NCBI RefSeq assembly: GCF_027943255.1
Contig: NC_072892.1
Span: 160,148,792 to 160,212,791 of the forward strand
Reading direction: 5' to 3'
Length of the DNA stretch: 64,000 nucleotides
Origin: Anastrepha obliqua
Lineage: Eukaryota > Arthropoda > Insecta > Diptera > Tephritidae
The notes beneath the pieces were generated by a model, which worked only from the letters and a program-made list of their open reading frames with translations, was not told the origin of the DNA and did not search any database. Both the position numbers and the translations under genes were made by a program. Below are positions 57,343-64,000 of the stretch, piece by piece. Each line of letters begins with the position of its first letter. Within the stretch, counting starts at the first letter, position 1.

Positions 57343-58003
57343 CTTTATAATATAAGGCGCCTTTGATTCATCTAACGTTAGAAAGCCGCGAATACATGAA
57401 GCAACTGGCATAAATAAACATAAGTTGGAAGCACTGGGAAAAATATGTATACAAAAAATTACATTTGTTTGATAGCACTTAATGAGTATTAATAAGACGG
57501 CGTTCATACAAGGCAAGGTTTTCTCGTAACTATAGATTAAAAACTAACAATTGTATGAGAACAAGCCGGAAAACACTAAAAGATAATTTGCAAAGTTAAA
57601 ACAACAAAAGTTTCCCTATATGAACGCGATCTAATGAAACATGCCTATTATCCGAAAAGAGAGGGAGAGTTAGCAGCATTGAAGTTAATGAGTTATATCA
57701 GTTCTAAGAGGTACATATAACCATACTCAATAGCGACGAATCCAAACATGGCGTGCAGAGAAGCGGCGCCTATATTATAGTTGACTAATCTTGATGACGG
57801 TGTGCACTGGGATGACTTGCCGGTCTTAGCGCCAGTTCACATCATGTGAGGGCTTTTCAAAATGGAATTGCGTCTATAAGATCTTTAATCCTTTTCCTTA
57901 AGTCGAAGGCGAACGCATCAACAAAGAGTGTGCGCCGGAAGAAGATATTTGTCATTGACGAGGATCGTTTGAAAAATCGGTACAAAAATAGAAACTACTT
58001 ATT
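57343..58003. other. No gene seen
   Basis: No certain gene. A frame near 57846-58000 (RRKKIFVIDEDRLKNRYKN) lies next to mariner sequence, but I cannot place it in a transposase. Confidence 0.35.
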
Positions 58004-58010
58004 GGGGTAT

Positions 58011-58306
58011 GTATATAACCCCTTTTTGTGGCCGAGCTCTTCCTCCTATTTATGGTGTGCGTCTTGATATTGTTCCACAAATGGAGGGATCTACAGTTCC
58101 AAGACGACTACGAACGGCAAATATTTTTATGAGGAGCTTTTTTCATGGCACAAATACTCTCAAAGGTTTGCCATTGCCTACCGAGGGGCGACCGCTATTA
58201 GAAAACTGTTTTTCTTAATTTTGGTGTCTCATCGAGATTCGAACCTACGTTCTCTTTGTGAATTCCGAATGGTAGTCACGCAGCAACCCATTCGGCTGCG
58301 GCGGCC
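58011..58306 (-). mobile_element. tRNA-derived SINE
   Basis: On the minus strand the head at 58306-58222 carries a box A-like segment (CCGAATGGGTTGCTGCGTG) and a perfect box B (GGTTCGAATCTC), the internal RNA polymerase III promoter of a tRNA-related gene. A conserved-looking body follows and ends in GGCCACAAAAAGGGG. GGGGTAT is duplicated at 58004-58010 and 58307-58313. Such a SINE is moved by LINE enzymes. The tRNA-like part is not a functional tRNA because the arms do not pair fully. Confidence 0.82.
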
Positions 58307-58720
58307 GGGGTATACCTTTTTTATTTTTCGATATAGTCTCCTTTTAGGCTTATACACTTCGTTCAATGCTGTACGGACGTAGTTTGTTGATCCCTTCCGA
58401 ATAATAGTATTTGCACAAAGCTGAAAAATAGGCATTCTTCTCTGCATTCACCTACTCGTTTGAATAAAATCTTTATCCCGCCAGCCATTTCTTCGAATTA
58501 GGGAACAAATAGTAGTCCGAGCGATCCGACGGAGCCAAGTCTGGAGAATTTAGAGGGGGTGAAACAACTTGGAGTGATATTTCCATTAATTTTGCGCCCA
58601 CAACTGCTGTGGCGTGAGCTGGTGCGTTGTCGCGATAGAAAAGGAAAATCACTCGACTTCCGCGATTCAAACGGATGCCAAGCACAAAGCAGTAAACCGA
58701 TGGCTGAAACTTGGTGGTTG
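58307..58720 (-). mobile_element. Irritans-type mariner, 3' part
   Basis: On the minus strand the frames read DNAPAHATAVVGAK (second Asp region), SPDLAPSD then DYYLFPNSKKWLAG (third Asp region, with a small insertion that doubles the SD), then NAEKNAYFSALCKYYYSEGI and the C-terminus near 58330. The terminal sequence GGTATACCTTTTTTATTTTT at 58309 is probably its end, disturbed by the SINE. The N-terminal half is missing. Shifts at 58470 and near 58420 break the frame. Confidence 0.72.
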
Positions 58721-59500
58721 TTCTTCAAAGAGATACGACTAACTAAGCATAGCCTCGATACGTGGCAGCAGTGGTATCTCTCTGGCTTTGCACGAACTTT
58801 ACAAAGGACCCTCGTATTTGCTGACTTTTCATTACATACGCGTATACTGAGATTTTAGTCCATCGTATACTCTCTTCACCATAAACTATGTTTTGATTAA
58901 CCCGATTGAAATATCATTGACTGAAGAGAAATTTTAATATTTTATGTACTTTGGCGAGGGATTCTAAGTGATTTCTAGTAACGCCTCTATCATTTTTGTC
59001 AGAATGAATTGCCGATGCTCATGAATGCAATATAAATAGTAACTGATTGATATTTGTTTACTGAAAACTTTATAAATTAAAATTTCTCACAGAATTTCAT
59101 TAAGAAACAATTCATCACCAATTTTCGTCCCATTTCTACTTACTCAGCTGAGAGTGCATCAATTAAATATTCCGAAAATTTTGCTTACCTGAAATGGAAA
59201 TAAAAATAATGCATTTATTTCATAAGTATACTATTAAATCTTTTAGTACTGTTGTAATATACATTTTTTGGATATTAATTATTAATATGAATACATTGAA
59301 GTTACGTTATAATATAGGTCAATGCAGCTATGAGTGCCTTATGACTAATTTACTAACATACTGAGTAGTCCTTCTAGAAATAATTCTAGTAAAATAATAG
59401 TATATATATAGAAAATATACACCACACGAAAAATTTAAAAGACCAAATAAGTTTTTTATATTATTATTATCAGTTTAGAACTAAGAATTGATGTTTTTAA
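58721..59500. other. AT-rich DNA, no gene seen
   Basis: Nothing is recognised apart from AT-rich sequence with a TATA run near 59400-59415. Confidence 0.4.
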
Positions 59501-59502
59501 TA

Positions 59503-60772
59503 TTGGAAGGTCGAAAAAGTATTTTCGTATTTTGTGAATAGCGTCATCTATCTCCAGTGCTACCAATCACATTCTGTCATATCATATGGTGTTAGAAAGG
59601 TGGCATTTTAAGCTTCAATTAATCAAAAAAAATTAAATTCGGAGAAGTTGAAAAAAAGTTATAGCTGTTCAAAAATGAGTGAAAATAATGAAGAAATTCG
59701 CTATATTTTGAAATTTTTGTATAAAAAAGGGAAGAATGCCACGCAAGCCATCAATTAAGTTTGTGAAATTTACGGAGACGATGCTGTATCAGTTCGTGCA
59801 GCACAACAATGGTTCGCTCGCTTCCGTTCTGGAAATTTCGATGTGAAAGATGCTCCTCGCTCCGGTCGACCTATCGTTGAAAAAGTCGATGAAATTATGG
59901 AAAAGATTGACCAGGACCGTCACATAAGCTGCCATGACATCGCCAAGGCACTAAACATTCATCATCAAACGGTTTTGAACCATTTAAAAAAGGCTGTTTA
60001 CAAAAGGAAGCTCGATTTTTGGGTAGCACATGAATTGTCTGTGAAAAATTTAATGGACCGAATTAACATTTGCGATTCTTTGCTGAAACGAAATGAAATC
60101 GAACCATTTCTGGTAACGGGAGACGAAAAGTGGATCAAATACGACAATAATGTGCGAAAAAGATCATGGTGCAAGGGTGGTGAAGCTCAACAAATGGTCG
60201 CAAAGCCAGGATTGACGCCTCGAAAGGTTATGCTGTGTGTTTGGTGGGATTGAAAAGGAATCATCCACTATGAGCTGCTCCAGCCTGCTCGAACGATTGA
60301 TTCTACACTTAACTGTCAATAACTGATGAGATTGAAAAGCAAGCAATCAAAAAAAAAACGACCAGAACTGATCAGCAGAAAGGGTGTCGTCTTCAATCAG
60401 GACAACGCTAGGCCACACACATCTTTGAGGACTCGGCAAAAACTGGGAGAGCATGGCTGGGAGGTTTTGGTGCATCCGCCATATAGCCCTGACCTTGCAC
60501 CATCGGACTACCATTTGTTTCGGTCAATGCAGAACTACCTTAATGGAGTAAAGTTGGCTTCAAGAGAAGCCTGTGAAAATTACTTGTCGCAGTTTTTCGC
60601 CGAGAAACCACAAAAGTTTTAAACTGTTGAAATAATATCTCTAGAAGAAAAATGGCAAAAGGTGGTCGACCAAAATGGTACATATTTGGTATAATAAAGT
60701 TCATTATAAATATAAAAAAAACATGAGTTGAAATTTGATTAGAAATACGAAAAGACTTTTTCGACTACCCAA
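59503..60772 (+). mobile_element. Full-length cecropia-type mariner
   Basis: Ends read TTGGAAGGTCGAAAAAGTAT and, reversed, TTGGGTAGTCGAAAAAGTCT, with TA at 59501-59502 and 60773-60774. The 1270-bp length is normal. The transposase frame is described separately. Confidence 0.93.
59675..60694 (+). pseudogene. Cecropia-type mariner transposase with four stop codons
   Basis: The frame covers 339 codons from ATG 59675 to TAA 60692 with no frameshift. It is broken by four in-frame stops: TAA 59756, TGA 60251, TAA 60320 and TAA 60620. The N-terminal domain shows EEIRYILKFLYKKGKNATQA and DIAKALNIHHQTVLNHLKK, two helix-turn-helices. The linker WVAHELS and the triad VTGDEKWIKYD, NQDNARPHTS and SPDLAPSDYHLF follow, with 34 residues between the last two Asp. 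The C-terminus is KWQKVVDQNGTYLV. The protein belongs to the same subfamily as the domesticated SETMAR transposase domain. Start choice is certain because MSENNEE matches the subfamily's N-terminus. Confidence 0.93.
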
Positions 60773-60774
60773 TA

Positions 60775-61624
60775 TTTAAACTTTTAATAATAAATATTTT
60801 AAAAATACATAGAAATAACACATGATCCTAGCACATAGATGGCACTAGTTTTATTGCATTCAGATCTTATTCAATTAGTGCTAACCTTGAAAGGACAACT
60901 GTTAAAATTGCATGATATTTTATTAATTAGTTCATGAGTTATTGTGCCAAGAGTGGCGCTACTTCTGTTATTTTCAAAACAATTATGAGAGAATATGCCT
61001 TCAAAATTTTATAGCGGAATTCAAAGTGATTTTGGAGTTACAGGCCTGTGTACCATCCCTCGTGTGAGTATACTGTCTACCTTCTGAAAACTTTGAAACA
61101 CGTTTTCTCAAAACCATGTTTTTGAAAATGGCGTGTAAGATTTAAAAAAAACGACGAAAGTTATCGTTTCAAACCGATAATCTATATAAAGATAATTAAA
61201 ATTCGCAACTAATTAAATAATAAAATACAAAAAAAAAATTCATTTTTTAATGATATTTTACACCTTTTTTGAAAAAAAAAATCGAAAAAAAGCACTTTTT
61301 TCAATAATTAATTGTGAGTTAATTTTTTCATATTTTTATGCGCGAAAGCCTTCTGAATAAGACAATATTTTTCTTTTGTGTTTCAAGTGAAAACTACGAC
61401 CGCAATCTTACACGCCGTTTAACTAGCGCGCAACGAGAAGTTGTGCGCGACCCCTCATATGTCCGCCATTTTTTTTTTTTTATTTATGTTAAAAAATTGT
61501 TTATTACTCCTCAATCATACCTTCAAATAAATGCAAAAGATTATTCCTGTGTGTCGCTTTTTTTGCCTCGAAAACAAATTGAGAAGAAACACCTTTTTTT
61601 GAAGCCATTGATAGAGGCCCCCCC
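60775..61624. other. AT-rich DNA with homopolymer runs
   Basis: No gene is recognised. The open frame 61338-61628 lacks family resemblance and extends into the edge of the next element. Confidence 0.4.
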
Positions 61625-61628
61625 TTAA

Positions 61629-62354
61629 GGGGGGAAGCTGGTCTAGAGCGCAAAAAATGGGCATATTTTATGAATTTATTTTGACTCAACAAAGGAATCA
61701 ATCGAAAATCTGTGAAATAGGTTTAATAATATAGCTTTCATGGTACAAATACAAAATTTTTCGTCTGAATTAATTTCAAAATGGCCGCTGTCCAGCAGTT
61801 CTCCTAAGGCGCCTTTTTTTCTAGTGGGTCCATTGCCGAAGACGTAAACTCCTTAATTTTTGTCCTGGATCAAAAAATAAAATTTTTTTAGTTTCTATAT
61901 AACAACAGAAAGAGACGTACGTAGGATTTTTTCGATATTTTGTTTTTTCGCGAAATGGTGCACGTTTGAACAAAAAGTTACAATTTTCACTATAAAGAAC
62001 GACATAAAATTGTTGATTAAAAAAAAACTATGTAATATAAATAAAAAATCCTACGTACGCCTCCGGAGAAAGGTATTTCGAATGTATTGTCAAAATTTCG
62101 TAAGAATCGGTAAAGATTTGTTCGAGTTATGTCTTCGGCCAGTTTAAAAAAAGTGATTTCGAGAAAAACGCGTTTAAAGTTGTAAGTATTGTAAAATCAT
62201 ACCTGCGAGGCACTGCCGTCGAATGAAAAATTTGGGCATTTAGACATTTTTGCTGGCATCCCTCATTTGGTATATTATTTCTAAGACCCTAAAGCACCTT
62301 TTAAGACAAAAAAATTTTTTCGATTTTTTCAAAATTCTAGACCAGCTTCCCCCC
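61629..62354. mobile_element. piggyBac-like miniature element flanked by TTAA
   Basis: Ends GGGGGGAAGCTGGTCTAGA are inverted at both sides (61629 and 62354). TTAA is present directly outside each end (61625-61628 and 62355-62358), the signature target of the piggyBac superfamily. The 726-bp body is AT-rich and non-coding, with an internal inverted segment around AATCCTACGTACG (about 61920 and 62050). It needs an external transposase. Confidence 0.75.
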
Positions 62355-62379
62355 TTAAAGAGAATTTCATGTTTTCACT

Positions 62380-63015
62380 GTTTTACACCGTTTTTTGATG
62401 GGGAAAAAACGACGTCCAAGCGAAGCAATGGCTTCAAAAGGATTATGGGACCCCACGCCATCAGAAACAACAATAAAACAATGGGTTGCTGACTTCATGC
62501 GTGGACGTAGAGAGGCGGTAGCACCATAAAACACCGTTTTGTATGACCGAAAAATGAAGTTGCGTTAGTTAGCTGACATCGTAGAGATAGCAAAAGAACG
62601 TCTTGGCTTTATATTTCGTGAGCATTTGACTATGAGAAAGCTCTGTTCAAAGCGGGTGCTGCGCTTACTCACTGTTGACAAAAAATTCAGTCAAAACTAC
62701 ATGAATTGAACTTTGAATCGCTCCCACATTCGCCGCATTCGCCAGACTTTGCTCCCAGCGACTACTGGCTGTTCATAGACCTAAAAGAGATGCTCGCCGG
62801 TAAGAAATTTCGCTCGTATGAAGAGGTTGTCACTGAAACTAATGCCTATTTTGAGGCAAAAGGTAAATCATTTTACAAAAGTGGTATTGAAATGTTAGAG
62901 CGGCATTAGAATGATTGCGTTGTTCTTGGTGAAAATTACTTTGATGAATAAAGCTAACTTTGAGCAAAAAAAAACGTGTTTTCTTTATTAGGCCCGGGAC
63001 TTTTTAGCCCAAGTG
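62380..63015 (+). mobile_element. Irritans-type mariner, internally deleted
   Basis: The start reads NDVQAKQWLQKDYG and, after a shift, PSETTIKQWVADFMRGRREAV from the first DNA-binding domain. MKLR, a stop, then LADIVEIAKERLGFIFREHL follows from the second. A deletion then skips to FESLPHSPHSPDFAPSDYWLF (third Asp) and VTETNAYFEAKGKSFYKSGI. The first and second Asp are missing. The right end near 62990-63015 reads GGCCCGGGACTTTTTAGCCC. No matching left end is seen. Confidence 0.78.
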
Positions 63016-63685
63016 TTGTATACAATGCTTACATTTTTCAATCGCAAACCAGCAGCGGTACAAATCCAAATTATTCGCACGCTTCTACAGATCTCAGGAT
63101 AGAAATCAACACCACCCAGCGGCCATTCTAGAGGCCTACCAGCTCACATTCAAAGTCAACAGTGCACTAAAAGTTGCACGAATAAAATAATAACAACAAC
63201 ACAAACAGCGGTGCATCAAAAGCAACAGCTCTCAACTATTCAGCAATCATGAAACTTTAAATGCTGTTGCTCTCGTCGGTGCTTCCTACCACTACATAGT
63301 ACACAACTACGAGTGTATGTGTAAGTATAAAGGCAAAATTCCTCTCATTTATTTATTTATTAATTTATCTTTTGTTTTTCTTACTACAGTTTCTTATTTC
63401 ATCTTCCACTTTATACGAGCGCATACATAAATGCATTCGGCTATGTTTCGAGAGAGCAAATGAAAATGATGTAGCCACCGTTACCGTTATTGGTAGTGGC
63501 ACTTGCCAAGACAACCGTGAAATACCAACATAGCAATGACCACTGCATACCAGTAGAGAAATTGCGATTCCAATAAAAAAAGCATTTGCTTGTGGAATGA
63601 AACTGAAATTGTAGGAGGAAAAGCTGCAACAACAGTCAGTGATGAAGCAAAGGTAGGCGAAATGGGCGCTGGGGAACTTTATGAA
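63016..63685. other. Unique DNA, no gene seen
   Basis: No coding family is recognised. An AACAACAACA run lies near 63192 and ATTT repeats near 63345. Confidence 0.4.
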
Positions 63686-63689
63686 ACAA

Positions 63690-64000
63690 TCAGCTCTGGT
63701 TTTGGGATATCATTTGGATCTAAATGTATATGCGGGAGCACAACTCCAACAGCGGCAATAAAAAGAATTCTCAACTGGCACCCAATCAAACTTGTAGTAA
63801 GAAAGTCAGCCAAAAGATCTATTCTAAGTTTGAGGATGTCAGCACAATTCTCATGGAAACATTCTGGATTCAAATGGAAGGTCAGACTACGTAATTTCAC
63901 AAGTCAAATTTGAAAAAAGCCTAGCGAATTGGATGGAAGAAAGGTGTAGAATCCACATATCATTCTCAAAATTGCATCACAGATGGCTCCAAAATGGCGG
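63690..64000 (+). mobile_element. LINE RT end and RNase H start, cut by the window
   Basis: The frame through 63730-63913 contains TTPTAAIKRILNWHPIKLVV and SILSLRMSAQFSWKHSG, the segment after the thumb. A shift near 63900 leads to EKSLANWMEERC and then ITDGSKMA at the very end, the first RNase H motif with its Asp. RNase H should continue beyond 64000. The layout matches the RNase H-bearing LINEs earlier in the window but the sequence is a different family. Confidence 0.7.

Noticed and set aside
58222..58306. tRNA gene on the minus strand
   Set aside because: Box B is perfect, but the stems do not pair and the sequence continues into a SINE body with target duplications.

Overview
The window looks like dipteran nuclear DNA, most likely from a tephritid fruit fly. 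It is AT-rich and full of short CA, CATA and ACAA microsatellites. It carries a whole menagerie of mariner relatives, including several copies with the D,D(41)D spacing of the 'rosa' group first described in tephritids. The species cannot be read from the sequence. There is no intact host gene, no bacterial or organellar gene, no CRISPR array and no rRNA or complete tRNA gene. The region reads as intronic or intergenic DNA filled with transposable-element debris.

Layout. 1-8 kb: a degenerate RNase H-bearing non-LTR element (LINE), three other LINE pieces, and one possible host exon on the minus strand (3356-3428). 8-15 kb: an internally deleted mariner, a tandem array with a four-monomer higher-order period, a LINE relic, a DD37D mariner with both ends, an RTE-like LINE and a mariner deletion derivative. 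15-18 kb: mostly unique DNA with a possible TATA box and signal-peptide exon (16503-16771). 18-30 kb: an I-like LINE, a nearly intact mauritiana-type mariner with one stop codon, a hAT-like composite with an 8-bp target duplication, and a rearranged cecropia-type mariner. 29.9-35.8 kb: two pieces of a Helentron (Pif1 helicase plus endonuclease). One piece is split by a fold-back element with a 4-bp duplication, which is itself split by a long LINE with a 9-bp duplication. 37-46 kb: rosa mariners, two mariners fused inside one pair of ends, an R1-like LINE end, and a processed pseudogene of mitochondrial ATP synthase subunit c interrupted by an RTE fragment. 47-64 kb: an R1-like ORF1/ORF2 junction, more rosa copies, two fold-back or miniature elements, a tRNA-derived SINE, cecropia and irritans mariners, a TTAA-flanked piggyBac-like miniature element, and a LINE running off the end.

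The genes do not act as one pathway. They record successive insertions. Target-site duplications can be read for at least a dozen insertions, which gives a relative order of events. The most useful items are the triple nest at 30-34 kb, the ATPsynC retrocopy, the higher-order repeat array, the reciprocal Helentron pieces, and the miniature rosa-like element that keeps the transposase C-terminus open. All family assignments come from reading translations by eye. No database search was possible.
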